Shown here: positions 9,948 through 21,936 of the stretch, one piece after another
Layout of the letters: each line of letters starts with the position of its first letter
Position numbering within the stretch: the first letter of the stretch is position 1
DNA from: Pseudomonas guangdongensis
GTDB lineage: Bacteria; Pseudomonadota; Gammaproteobacteria; Pseudomonadales; Pseudomonadaceae
Length of the DNA stretch: 64,000 nucleotides
Reading direction: 5' to 3'
Assembly (NCBI RefSeq): GCF_900105885.1
Contig: NZ_LT629780.1
Location: 1,798,001-1,862,000 of the forward strand
Program-made: the position numbers and the translations under genes
Notes under the pieces: model-generated
Seen by the model: the letters and a program-made list of their open reading frames with translations, nothing else
What the model was told of the DNA's origin: nothing
The model's database searches: none

Positions 9948-9984
9948 ATATTAGGCGTTGAGGGTCCCTGCGCGAGCCTAATAT
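9948..9984 (-). promoter_or_regulatory. 5' leader hairpin abutting the SD of the Aer-like gene
   Basis: ATATTAGGC (9948-9956) and GCCTAATAT (9976-9984) form a 9-bp perfect inverted repeat with a 19-nt spacer that contains GGGTCCC. On the minus-strand transcript the stem ends directly at the AAGGA ribosome site of the receptor start at 9934. It may be an RNA structure affecting translation or a protein operator. Confidence 0.45.
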
Positions 9985-10376
9985 TAATTCGGGCGCATCG
10001 AACAAGAATGTTTTGCAGATATATCCGTCCACACGGAGTGGGCGGCTATATATCGATACGGCAGACAAAGAAATGCCGTTGGAGCCTGCGTGGGCGACGA
10101 GGCGGATGGCACATCTGGCGATGCGCGGCGCCTGTAGTCTCCCTGTGCTCTATGGGGTTTTATGCCTTTTTTTGATATTTCGAGTCAATTTTTTGGAAAT
10201 ATAACCTCTTGCCTAATTTGTCTCAAGCCTGAGCGTTGGCTTGCTGACGAATCACCCTGGGTCTATAACCACTCTTTCCGAATGGGTTTCGAGTGATTAC
10301 TTTTTTAGGGTTATTTTTAATTCCTTTTTAATTGAAAGGTTATTGGTGGGGGAGATATTGGTCAATTGCGTGCCGG

Positions 10377-10400
10377 CGAGTTTGCCGGCCAGCAAACTCG
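10377..10400. terminator. Hairpin downstream of the dCache hybrid kinase
   Basis: CGAGTTTGC and GCAAACTCG form a perfect 9-bp stem with a 6-nt loop (CGGCCA). It lies about 175 bp past the stop of the minus-strand kinase gene. No T tract follows on either strand, so termination is only a guess. Confidence 0.35.
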
Positions 10401-10573
10401 AAAGCGCCCTGAAGCAAAGGAGGGTGGCGGATGGTCATGCGGGGTGCTGCAAATTCGCATCAAGACAGCGAAATAGAGCGGCGCGTCTGTATCGGAGGGG
10501 GAGGACGGTAACGACCCGGCGGAAGTCGGCCCGCTGCGCCGCCGCGGCGGGCGGCGACGGGCAGCGGGCGGCT

Positions 10574-13968
<3,395 letters not shown>

Positions 13969-13972
<4 letters not shown>

Positions 13973-14901
13973 CGGGCTTGCTCCTTCTCGCGCAGGATCG
14001 CCTGCTGCAGCGGCGCCTCGATGCGCATGAACTGGCGGGCGATGGCGTCGTAGTCCTCGTGGGCGGCCGGCACGGCGCCCCGGCGCAGGGTGCGCGGCCA
14101 TTCGACGAAGCGCGCGATGTCCGCCTCCTGCAGGGCGAGGAAGCCCTCGCGCAGGCGCTGGCGGGTGGCGGCATCGAGGGTCGCGGCGTTGGCGATCAGG
14201 GTGAAGCCGGGCAGCGGCCGGGTGGCCGCCAGCTCGACCAGGCCGACGCCGGCGAAGCGCGCGGCGACCTCGTCCTTGAGCACCCCGAGGTCGGCGCCGC
14301 CGGTGATCACCTCGATGGCGATCTGGTCGTGGCGGCCGACGAAGCGGTAGTCGAGGCGCTCGATGTCGACCCCGGCGCGGCCGAGCAGGGTGGCGGCGGC
14401 GAAGTAGCCGCAGGTCGAGAACGGCTGGGTCAGCGCCAGGCGCGCGCCGACGTAGCGCGGCAGCGGGCGCACCTCGTCGGCGAAGGCGACCAGCGTGCAG
14501 GTGTAGTGCTCGCGGCCGTCCGGCTCGCGAAAGCGCACCAGCGGCTCGGCGCCCGCGTGCAGCTGGCGCAGCGAGACGTAGGGCAGCGGGCCGAGGATGG
14601 CCAGGTCGATGCGCCCGGCGACGAAGCCGCTGATGATGTCCTCGTAGCGGGCATGGTTCTCCACCACCACCGGATGGCCGGTCAGCTCCTCGATGAAGCG
14701 CGCCGGGCCGAGCTGGCTGTGGATCTCGTCGGGCGTCGACTCGAACAGGGTCGGCGCCAGCACGATGTTGCGCAGCGTCCGCGGCTCGGTATCGGCGCCT
14801 GCCTCGGCGGTGGCGCTGGCCGCCAGCAGGCAGCCCAGCAGGCCGAGCAGGGCAGCGGCGAGCCGGCGGCGAAAGTGCGGGGTGCGGCGGGGCAGGGGCA
14901 T
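13969..14901 (-). CDS. PhnD-like periplasmic substrate-binding protein
   Basis: 310 aa with a signal peptide (Arg-rich n-region, LLGLLGCLLAASA core, likely cleaved near TAEA). The mature protein has the PhnD/SsuA/transferrin-type fold signatures: an early LAPTLFES strand, FIEELTGHPV, a central DLAILGPLPYVSL and a later GGADLGVLKDEV. The family binds phosphonate, phosphite, phosphate or small anions for ABC importers, but no permease or ATPase gene lies nearby. Its gene is coupled by overlap to a Cache hybrid kinase and sits 19 bp after a REC-EAL gene, so a signalling receptor role is more likely than transport. The start is supported by GGAG ten bases upstream. The ligand is unknown. Confidence 0.87.
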
Positions 14902-14920
14902 GGGCGGCGAACTCCGGGTG

Positions 14921-16675
14921 TCACGGGCAGGCGGCGTGCGTCTGCTGGCAGAAGGCGAGGAAGGCGTCGGCCTTGAGCGGCGGCGAATACCAGTAGCCCT
15001 GGCCGAGCTGGCAGCCGATGTCCTGCAGCAGGGCGACGTGCTCGGCGCGCTCGATGCCCTCGGCGACGGTGACGAAGCCGAAGTTGCGCGCCATCTGCAC
15101 CACGGTTTCCGCCAGGCGCAGGTCCTGCAGGTTGCTGTCGATCTCGTTGACGAAGGCGCGGTCGATCTTCAGCACCGACACCGGCAGGGTCTTGAGGTAG
15201 GCCAGCGAGGAGTAGCCGGTGCCGAAGTCGTCGATAGCGATCGACAGGCCCTGCCCGGCCAGTTGCTGCAGCTGGCGGCGGGCCAGGGCGACGTCCTGCA
15301 TCAGGCCCGACTCGGTGACCTCGATCTCCAGCGCGCCGCGCGGCAGGCTGCTGCGCTGCAGGCGTTCGAGCAGGCGCTCGGCGAAGTCGGGCTGCATCAG
15401 CTGCAGGGTGGCGACGTTGACCGCGATGCGGAAGCCGTCCGGCAACTGCTGCGCGGCGAACCAGGCTTCGAGCTGGCGGATGGCGCTGTCCAGCACCCAG
15501 TCGCCGATGCGCAGGATCTCGCCGCTGGCCTCGGCCAGGGGGACGAACTCGGCCGGCGAGACGAAGCCCAGCTCGGGATGCACCCAGCGCAGCAGCGCCT
15601 CGGCGCCGATCACCCGGCCGCTGCCGAGGTCGATCTTCGGCTGGTAGACGAGGAACATCTGCCGGCGGTCGAGGGCCTCGTGCAGGGCCAGGCGGTAGTG
15701 GCTGCGGCGCTGCAGCTCGGCCTCCAGCGCCGGATGGTAGAAGCGCCACTGGTCGGCCTCGCCCGGCACCGCGAGGGCGGCCTGGCGCAGCAGGTGGTCG
15801 GCCGAGTCGTGGGGCTGCTCGCTGTGGCTGACGCCGATGCGCAGGCCCAGCTGCAGGCGCAGGTGGTCGATGCTGAACGGCTGCGCCACGCAGGCGATCA
15901 CCCGCTGCAGCAGCGCTTCCAGGCGCGTCGTGTCGTTGTCCGGCACATGGATCACCCAGGCGGTGTGCTTCCACACCGCAACGCCGGCGGCATCGCCCAG
16001 GCAGTCGAGCAGGCGGTCGCGCAGGCGCTGGCTGAGGGCGTCGCCGAGCACATGGCCGTGCAGGCGGGAGATCGCGGCGAAACCGTCGAGGGCGACGTAG
16101 CACAGGCTCAGCGGCTGTCCGGCGTGCAGCGCCTGCTCCAGGCTGGCGAGCAGGGCGCGGCGGTTGGGCAGCCCGGTGGCCGGGTCCTGGAAGGACAGGC
16201 GCTGGATCTCGGCGGTGCGCTCGTCGACCAGGCGCTGCAGCAGCAGGGCGCGGTCGTGGCGCTCGCGCAGCAGGAAGTGGACTTCCAGGGTGTTGTGGAT
16301 GCGCTGCAGCACTTCGAGCTGGTCGAAGGGCTTGCCGAGGAAGTCGCGGGCGCCGAGGCCGAGGGCCTGCAGGCGGGTGTCGCGGTCGGTCTGCGCGCTG
16401 AGCACGATCACCGGCGGCATCTGCTCGCCCCAGCGCGCGCGCAGCTGGCCCAGCACCTGATGGCCGTCCAGGTGCGGCATGCGGATGTCGAGGAGGATCA
16501 GGTCGGGCAGCGCGTCCTCCAGCTGGGCGAGCACCTGGCGCGGGTCGGTCAGGCTGTGCAGGTTGGCGTAGCCGGCCTCGTCGAGCAGGTCGAGGAGCAG
16601 CTCGACGTTGATCGGGTTGTCGTCCACCACCAGGATGCGCGCATCCGGGTAACGGCAGTCGCTGGCCTGGATCAC
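14921..16675 (-). CDS. Response regulator REC-(degenerate GGDEF)-EAL phosphodiesterase
   Basis: 584 aa from a GTG start that overlaps the stop of the upstream kinase gene (GTGA). Receiver at about 14-130 with Asp63 (LILLDIRMP). GGDEF-family domain at about 150-310 whose active loop is lost (VAVWKHTAWVIHV where RxGGDEF should be), so it cannot be a cyclase. EAL domain from about 345 with EALLRW, the Asn of VNVATLQL, EVTESG, IDDFGTGYSS, LKIDRAF, AEGIE and LGQGYW, a full catalytic set. The predicted output is phosphorylation-controlled c-di-GMP breakdown. It is the second gene of a four-gene operon with two hybrid kinases and a PhnD-like protein. Confidence 0.9.
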   Translation of the reverse strand: MIQASDCRYPDARILVVDDNPINVELLLDLLDEAGYANLHSLTDPRQVLAQLEDALPDLILLDIRMPHLDGHQVLGQLRARWGEQMPPVIVLSAQTDRDTRLQALGLGARDFLGKPFDQLEVLQRIHNTLEVHFLLRERHDRALLLQRLVDERTAEIQRLSFQDPATGLPNRRALLASLEQALHAGQPLSLCYVALDGFAAISRLHGHVLGDALSQRLRDRLLDCLGDAAGVAVWKHTAWVIHVPDNDTTRLEALLQRVIACVAQPFSIDHLRLQLGLRIGVSHSEQPHDSADHLLRQAALAVPGEADQWRFYHPALEAELQRRSHYRLALHEALDRRQMFLVYQPKIDLGSGRVIGAEALLRWVHPELGFVSPAEFVPLAEASGEILRIGDWVLDSAIRQLEAWFAAQQLPDGFRIAVNVATLQLMQPDFAERLLERLQRSSLPRGALEIEVTESGLMQDVALARRQLQQLAGQGLSIAIDDFGTGYSSLAYLKTLPVSVLKIDRAFVNEIDSNLQDLRLAETVVQMARNFGFVTVAEGIERAEHVALLQDIGCQLGQGYWYSPPLKADAFLAFCQQTHAACP

Positions 16676-19293
16676 GGGGCCTCCTGCTGGGCGAAGGTGT
16701 CGAGCACGGCGAGCAGCCGGGCGATGTCGAGCGGCTTGGTCAGGTAGTCGGCGAAGCCGGCGGCCTTGGCCTGGCGCAGGTCGGCGGGCATGGCGTTGGC
16801 CGACAGGGCGATCACCGGAATGGCCTGCGTCGCCGGGTTGCGGGCGAGGATCGCCATCGCCTGGTAGCCGTTCATGCCCGGCAGGTTGATGTCCAGCAGG
16901 ATCAGGTCGGGGCGCTGCGAGCAGGCCAGCTCCAGGCCCAGCTCGGCGGAGTGCGCGCAGTTCAGCGCAAAGCCGTCGAGGTCCTCGAACAGCTCGATCA
17001 GCAGGCGCTGGTTGGCCGGGTTGTCCTCGATGTACAGCACCTGGAAGCTCGCCGCGGCGGCCGTCTCGACCGGCGCGGCGACGCTCTCCGCGGCGCCCTC
17101 GTCGCTGGCCTGCGGCGCCGCGGCCAGCGGCAGCTCGAACCAGAACTCGCTGCCGACCCCCTCCTGGCTGTCGACGCCGATGCGCCCGCGCATCTGTTCG
17201 AGGATCTTCTTGGTCAGCGCCAGGCCGACCCCGGTGCCCTCGATGCTGCCGTTCTCGGCGCCCAGGCGGTTGAACGGCTGGAACAGCTGGTCGAGCTTGT
17301 CGGCGGCGATGCCCACGCCGTTGTCGGCGATGCGGATGCGCGCGCAGTCGCGCTCCACCCGGCAGTCGATGCGCACCGAGCCCTGCGGGCGGTTGTACTT
17401 GATGGCGTTGGTGATCAGGTTGATCAGCACCTGCTTGAGACGCGTGTAGTCGGCCTCGACCCAGGCGCTGCAGTGCGCGGTGGAGGGCCGCAGGGCGATG
17501 CCGTGCTGCTCGGCGATCGGCGCCAGGGTGCTGCAGGCGTCGTCCAGCACGTCGGCCAGGCGGATGTGCTCGATGGACAGGTTGATGTGCCCGGCCTCGA
17601 TGCGCGCCAGGTCGAGCACCTCGTTGATCAGGTTGAGCAGGTGGTTGCCGCTCTTGTAGATCTGCTCCACCTGGCGCTGCTGGCGCTCGTTGAGCGGGTG
17701 CTTCTGGCTGGTGCTCAGCAGCTGGGCGAAGCCGAGGATGGCGTTGAGCGGGGTGCGCAGCTCGTGGCTCATCGAGGAGAGGAATTCGCTCTTGGCGCGG
17801 CTGGCTTCCTCGGCCTGGTCGCGGGCGCGTCGCAGTTGCTCGGTGAAGTTCTCCCGCTCGTGGAGCTGGCGGTACAGCTTGATCAGCAGCGCGCAGGTCG
17901 AGGTGAAGGGCTCCAGCCATTCCACCAGTTCGTCGCTGTAGGGCTGGCGGCCGTTGGCGATGGCGAACATGCCGATCACCTCGCCCTGGTCGAGGATCGG
18001 CACGCCCAGGTAGTTGTGCAGCGGCGGATGGCCGGGCGGGAAGCCGGTGCGCCGCGGATCGTCCGGCAGGTCGTTGCAGACGATGGTCTGTCCGCCGGCG
18101 AACACCTGGCCGAGCAGGCTGTGGGGGTTGTCGAGCAGCATCTCGCCGGCGCGCAGGCGCTCCAGCAACGCGCGCGAGGGCTCGTCCCAGGTCAGGTCGC
18201 TGATCGCGTGGATCTTCAGCGCCGCCTGGCCGTCGAGGTTCAGCACCTCGCCGATCAGCGCGTAGTCGCTGTTGGTCAGCTCGCGCAGGGCGTGCTTGAG
18301 GAAGGTCCACAGGCTGTTGCCGGACATCAGCGCCCGGTAGTCGGTCAGCCCGCGGTGCAGCACGCCGAGCAGGTGCTGCTGCTTGTCCAGCAGGGCGTTG
18401 GCGGTCTGCACCTCGCTGAGGTCGGAGAGGATGCCGATGAAGTCGCGCGCGTCGCTGCCGTCTTCGTAGCGCACCTCGCTGACCGCCAGATGCACCGGGA
18501 TGGTGTGCCCGTCGCGGTGCAGCGCCTCGACCCGCCGGCCCTTGCCGATGATCCGCGCCTCGCCGCTGCTCAGGTAGTTGTGCAGGTACTGGTCGTGGTC
18601 GACCGCCCAGCGCATCGGCATCAGCCGGCTGACGTTCTCGCCGAGCAGCTCCTCGCGCCGGTAGCCGAGCAGGCCGAGGGCGAAGTCGTTGATCTCGCTG
18701 ATCCGCCCGCGGCTGTCGATGCGCACGATGCCGGCCGCCGCGCCGCGCCCGATGGCCTCGTAGCGCGCGGCCTGCTGGCTGCTGTAGAGGCTTTCGCGGT
18801 CGAGCAGGCGGCGCTGCTGGTGCAGCTTGAGCAGCTCCTCGACCTGGCCGGCGAGGGCTTCCAGCTGGCGCAGCCGGGCCGCGTCGATCTGCCGGGGCCG
18901 GGTGTCGATGGCGCACAGGGTGCCCAGCACATGCTGGCCGTCGGGGCGCAGCGGAATGCCGGCGTAGAAGCGGATATGCGGCGCGCCGGTGACCAGCGGG
19001 CTGTGGGCGAAGCGCGGATCGGCCGCGGCGTCCTCGACCACCAGCGGCGTGCCCTGGAGCAGGGTCTGGTTGCAGAAGGACAGGTCGCGTCCGCTCTGGC
19101 AGGCGTCGAGGCCGAAGCGCGACTTGAACCACTGGCGTTCGGCGTCGGCCAGCGAGACCAGCACGATGGGCACCTCCAGCAGCTCGGCAGCCAGGGCGGT
19201 CAGGCGGTCGAAGGCCGGTTCGGCGGGGGTGTCGAGGATCTGCAGGTCGTGCAGGTATTGCAGGCGCGCGTGTTCGTTTTCCGGGTAGAGCAT
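16672..19293 (-). CDS. GAF-PAS-GAF hybrid sensor histidine kinase
   Basis: 873 aa, soluble. GAF1 at about 20-150 (typical QWFKSRFGLD, SFCNQTL, FYAGIPL and GTLCAID), PAS at about 188-295, GAF2 at about 321-468, HisKA (MSHELRTPLNA, His about 510), HATPase (LITNAIKYN, GTGVGLALT) and a C-terminal receiver (ILLDINLPG, Asp about 801). There is no HPt. It is the first gene of the operon, with a GTGA overlap to the REC-EAL gene, its probable partner. The start codon lies in an 11-bp tandem duplication (19285-19306) that places a second, out-of-frame ATG just upstream. I chose the downstream ATG, giving MLYPENEHARL. Confidence 0.88.
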   Translation of the reverse strand: MLYPENEHARLQYLHDLQILDTPAEPAFDRLTALAAELLEVPIVLVSLADAERQWFKSRFGLDACQSGRDLSFCNQTLLQGTPLVVEDAAADPRFAHSPLVTGAPHIRFYAGIPLRPDGQHVLGTLCAIDTRPRQIDAARLRQLEALAGQVEELLKLHQQRRLLDRESLYSSQQAARYEAIGRGAAAGIVRIDSRGRISEINDFALGLLGYRREELLGENVSRLMPMRWAVDHDQYLHNYLSSGEARIIGKGRRVEALHRDGHTIPVHLAVSEVRYEDGSDARDFIGILSDLSEVQTANALLDKQQHLLGVLHRGLTDYRALMSGNSLWTFLKHALRELTNSDYALIGEVLNLDGQAALKIHAISDLTWDEPSRALLERLRAGEMLLDNPHSLLGQVFAGGQTIVCNDLPDDPRRTGFPPGHPPLHNYLGVPILDQGEVIGMFAIANGRQPYSDELVEWLEPFTSTCALLIKLYRQLHERENFTEQLRRARDQAEEASRAKSEFLSSMSHELRTPLNAILGFAQLLSTSQKHPLNERQQRQVEQIYKSGNHLLNLINEVLDLARIEAGHINLSIEHIRLADVLDDACSTLAPIAEQHGIALRPSTAHCSAWVEADYTRLKQVLINLITNAIKYNRPQGSVRIDCRVERDCARIRIADNGVGIAADKLDQLFQPFNRLGAENGSIEGTGVGLALTKKILEQMRGRIGVDSQEGVGSEFWFELPLAAAPQASDEGAAESVAAPVETAAAASFQVLYIEDNPANQRLLIELFEDLDGFALNCAHSAELGLELACSQRPDLILLDINLPGMNGYQAMAILARNPATQAIPVIALSANAMPADLRQAKAAGFADYLTKPLDIARLLAVLDTFAQQEAP

Positions 19294-19306
19294 CCGTAGA
19301 GCATCC
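19285..19306 (-). repeat. 11-bp tandem duplication over a start codon
   Basis: GTAGAGCATCC occurs twice in direct succession (19285-19295 and 19296-19306). On the coding strand each unit carries ATGCTCTAC. Only the inner ATG is in frame with the kinase; the outer one opens a different frame. Confidence 0.9.
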
Positions 19307-19489
19307 GTGTGGCGTGCCGCGTCGGCAGGCTGCGTGTATCGGGATCGCGCAGGCGATCGCAGTGCGCCGATTGTGCGGGCTGGCGGGGCTCCGCGTCGAG
19401 GCTTTGACGAAGGCGGTGCGGTGTGCGGGGCGGCGCCCGGAAAGCCGGCGCCGGGCGGGTGCGAGAGCAGGGCGATCCGCAGCGCTCGT

Positions 19490-19539
19490 GACGCCCGTGG
19501 GCGCGGTGCGCGCTGCGCTGACGCGCGCCCACGGGCGTC
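19490..19539. terminator. 16-bp perfect inverted repeat after the intact Aer-like gene
   Basis: GACGCCCGTGGGCGCG (19490-19505) pairs perfectly with 19524-19539 across an 18-nt loop. It lies about 38 bp past the receptor stop (19577) and before the next operon. There is no T run, so it may be a Rho-assisted or structural terminator. Confidence 0.55.
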
Positions 19540-19576
19540 CGGCCGCTTCAGGCGCCTGCCCCGGGCGCGGGCCGGT

Positions 19577-21397
19577 TCAGAAGCTGCTCCACTCCTCGGC
19601 GACGGCAGGCGCGCGCAGCGGCGGCGTGCGCTGGGCGGCGCCATGGCGACGATGCACGCGCGGGGCCGGCCGGCTGTCGGGCTGCACATGATGGACCTTG
19701 TGCGCGGGGCGGGGGGTGTCCTGCGCGGGCGCACCTTCCGTGCCCTGGCCGGCCAGGCGCAGCACGGCGATGCTGTTGGCCAGCTCGCCGACCTGGGTTT
19801 CCAGGGTGCGTGCCGAGCGCGCCGATTCGCCCACCAGCCCGGCATTGCGCTGGGTGACCTCGTCCATCTGCGCCACCGCGCAGTTGACCTGCTCGATGCC
19901 GCGGTTCTGCTCGTCCGAGGCAGAGGCGATCTCGCCCATGATGTCGTTGACCTTGATGACCGCCTCGATCACCGCCTCGATGGCCTGCTCGGCCTGCCGC
20001 ACCTGTGCGGCGCCGAGGCCGACTTCCTGGTTGGAGCGCTCGATCAGCTGGCGCACTTCCGCCGCCGCGCCGGCCGAGCGGTTGGCCAGGCTGCGCACCT
20101 CGCTGGCCACCACGGCGAAGCCGCGGCCGTGCTCGCCGGCGCGCGCCGCCTCCACCGAGGCGTTGAGGGCGAGGATGTTGGTCTGGAAGGCGATGGCGTC
20201 GATGACCCGGACGATCTCGGCGATCTTCTGCGAGCTGGCGGTGATGCTGTCCATCCGCTCGACCACCTGATGCATCGCCGCGCCGCTGTTGCGCACCTCG
20301 ACGGCCGCCGAGTTGGCCAGCTGGCTGGCCTGGCGGGCGTTGTCGGCGTTCTGCTGCACGGTGGCGGTGATCTGCTCCATGCTGGCGGCGGTCTGCTGCA
20401 GCGAGGCGGCCTGCTGCTCGGTGCGCGAGGCCAGGTCGTCGTTGCCGGCGGCGACCTGGGCGGCGGCGGGCCTGACCAGACCGAGGCTGGCGTTGACCTC
20501 GGTGGCGATGTTGCCGAGGCTGCGCTGCATGACTTCGAGCATCGCGGTCAGGGTGGCGAACTCGTTGCGGCTGCCGGCGTCGCGCGCGGCGGCCAGGTTG
20601 CCGGCGGCGATCTGCATGGCGAACTGGGTGGCGCGGCGGATCTCGCCGCGCACGGTGCGCAGCATCCAGGCGAAGGCGCCGGCGCCGAGCAGGGCGGTCA
20701 GCAGCAGCACGCCGACCTGCAGGTAGTCGAAGCCGGTCTGCGCCTGCAGGACGCCGTCGAGCAGGCGGGCGGCGGCTGCGTTGCTGCCATCCAGGGCGTT
20801 CAGTTCGCCCTGCAGGGCGTTGTGGCGCCACAGCACCAGGCCGAGGGCGAGCAGCAGGAACGCCGCGTTGATCGACAGGGCGGCGAGGATTCGCGCCCGC
20901 AGGCTGTTCAGGTGCAGGCGCTGGAGGCGTGCCGCCAGGCCGGTCTGCACGATGCGCCCGTTGTCCAGGCGGATACCGCGCCGGTCGCCGGCGCGCAGGC
21001 GGGCATAGGTGTCTTCGGCGAGGCGGATTTCCTCCTCGCTCGGCTTGACCCGCACCGAGGTGTAGCCCTGCACCTGGCCGCTCTCGACGATGGGCGTGAC
21101 ATGGGCGCGGACCCAGTAGTAGTCGCCGTTCTTGCGCCGGTTCTTCACCAGGCCGACCCAGATTTCCCCGCGGGCCAGGGTCTGCCACAGGTTGGCGAAG
21201 GCCTCCTTGGGCATGTCGGGGTGGCGGACGATGCTGTGCGGCGCGCCGAGCAGTTCCTCGCGCGAGTAGCCGCTGACCTCGACGAAGGACTGCGCGGCAT
21301 AGGTGATGCGGCCCTGGGTGTCGGTGCGCGACAGCAGGTTCTGGTGTTCGCCGACCTTGTACTCTCGGCCGGTGGGGGACTGCGGGCGGTCATTCAT
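19577..21397 (-). CDS. Aer-like PAS methyl-accepting chemotaxis protein
   Basis: 606 aa. The N-terminal PAS domain (about 15-120) has Aer hallmarks: RTDTQGRITYAAQSF, VRHPDMPKEAF and NRRKNGDYYWVRAHVTP. The family binds FAD and reports redox or oxygen. Two hydrophobic segments (about 163-183 and 220-245) flank a short loop, then a HAMP-like link and the MCP signalling hairpin ([19 protein letters not shown]). The C-terminus ends in EWSSF, an xWxxF motif of the type that tethers CheR. The start is supported by GAGAA upstream. It is the intact paralogue of the frameshifted gene at 8235-9934. Confidence 0.93.
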   Translation of the reverse strand: MNDRPQSPTGREYKVGEHQNLLSRTDTQGRITYAAQSFVEVSGYSREELLGAPHSIVRHPDMPKEAFANLWQTLARGEIWVGLVKNRRKNGDYYWVRAHVTPIVESGQVQGYTSVRVKPSEEEIRLAEDTYARLRAGDRRGIRLDNGRIVQTGLAARLQRLHLNSLRARILAALSINAAFLLLALGLVLWRHNALQGELNALDGSNAAAARLLDGVLQAQTGFDYLQVGVLLLTALLGAGAFAWMLRTVRGEIRRATQFAMQIAAGNLAAARDAGSRNEFATLTAMLEVMQRSLGNIATEVNASLGLVRPAAAQVAAGNDDLASRTEQQAASLQQTAASMEQITATVQQNADNARQASQLANSAAVEVRNSGAAMHQVVERMDSITASSQKIAEIVRVIDAIAFQTNILALNASVEAARAGEHGRGFAVVASEVRSLANRSAGAAAEVRQLIERSNQEVGLGAAQVRQAEQAIEAVIEAVIKVNDIMGEIASASDEQNRGIEQVNCAVAQMDEVTQRNAGLVGESARSARTLETQVGELANSIAVLRLAGQGTEGAPAQDTPRPAHKVHHVQPDSRPAPRVHRRHGAAQRTPPLRAPAVAEEWSSF

Positions 21398-21767
21398 TGC
21401 CAGGTTCTCACTGCGATAGAGCAGATGGGGAGTCGAAAACTGGTATCCGCACAGGCATGGTCAGGGGCTGCGACGTTGGCAGACCTGTTGTTATGGGCCG
21501 CTTGCGGCGGCTGCGCCGGCGCAGTGGAGCGCCGCGCCATATTTCGATTTCTTATACCTTAAGAAGTGTAAGGAATAATTTCGGCGACTGTAAGTCGTTG
21601 TCTCGATAGAATTTTTTGCGATGCTGCGGTTTTTGTGACGTTATTCTGACGTCACGCGGCGGCGGGCTGCGTGTGGCGGGGCATGGTCGCGCGGTCAGCA
21701 GTGTCTGGTCGCGGCGAGAGGGGCGCATGCGGCTGCGTGCGCATATTGTTATGCGCCAGAGAATTCT

Positions 21768-21782
21768 TTGTACAGGTTTTGT
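21768..21782. promoter_or_regulatory. TGTACAGG box, site A
   Basis: TTGTACAGGTTTTGT is identical over 15 bases to site C at 25461-25475. It lies in the gap between two chemoreceptor genes, about 150 bp beyond the stop of the four-helix receptor and about 370 bp upstream of the Aer-like start. A common DNA-binding protein is inferred. Confidence 0.5.
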
Positions 21783-21909
21783 ATGGATTTTCGGGCGGGA
21801 TGCCCGGCCGGAGGGGGCGCGACGTTACCGCCGCGAGCTGCGCAACGCCCGCACGATCATGCGCGGGCGTACGCCGGCAGCGCGGCAGGGGAGCTGCCGC
21901 ACTGCCGAT

Positions 21910-21928
21910 CGGCCGGCCAGACCGGCCG
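21910..21928 (-). terminator. Hairpin at the end of the four-helix receptor gene
   Basis: CGGCCGG and CCGGCCG with a 5-nt loop sit 8 bp past the receptor stop. A second 8-bp stem follows at 21845-21870 (ACGCCCGC/GCGGGCGT). Neither has a T tract. Confidence 0.4.
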
Positions 21929-21936
21929 GCGCCGAC

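Larger units (their letters stand above)
9935..10573. other. 639-bp AT-rich gap between two signalling genes
   Basis: No supportable gene. Base composition drops sharply at about 10140-10370, with many runs of A and T, against very GC-rich flanks. Visible structures are the leader hairpin at 9948-9984, a CAAGCC/GGCTTG hairpin (10224-10243) and a 9-bp hairpin CGAGTTTGC/GCAAACTCG (10377-10400). Reading leftward, it holds the end of the upstream kinase transcript and the promoter of the Aer-like gene. A small RNA is possible but unproven. Confidence 0.5.
21398..21936. other. 539-bp gap between two chemoreceptor genes
   Basis: No gene is supported. On the minus strand TTACAG (21593-21588), 17 bp, TACACT (21570-21565) is a weak sigma-70 promoter candidate for the Aer-like gene. 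A TTGTACAGGTTTTGT element lies at 21768-21782 and an inverted repeat GCGCAT-ATTGTT-ATGCGC just before it (21739-21756). Two hairpins near the downstream receptor's stop, 21845-21870 (8 bp) and 21910-21928 (7 bp), probably end that receptor's transcript. Confidence 0.5.

Noticed and set aside
14830..14860. Lipobox (LLGC) in the PhnD-like signal peptide.
   Set aside because: The hydrophobic core continues past the Cys and a better signal peptidase I site (TAEA) follows; lipidation cannot be excluded.
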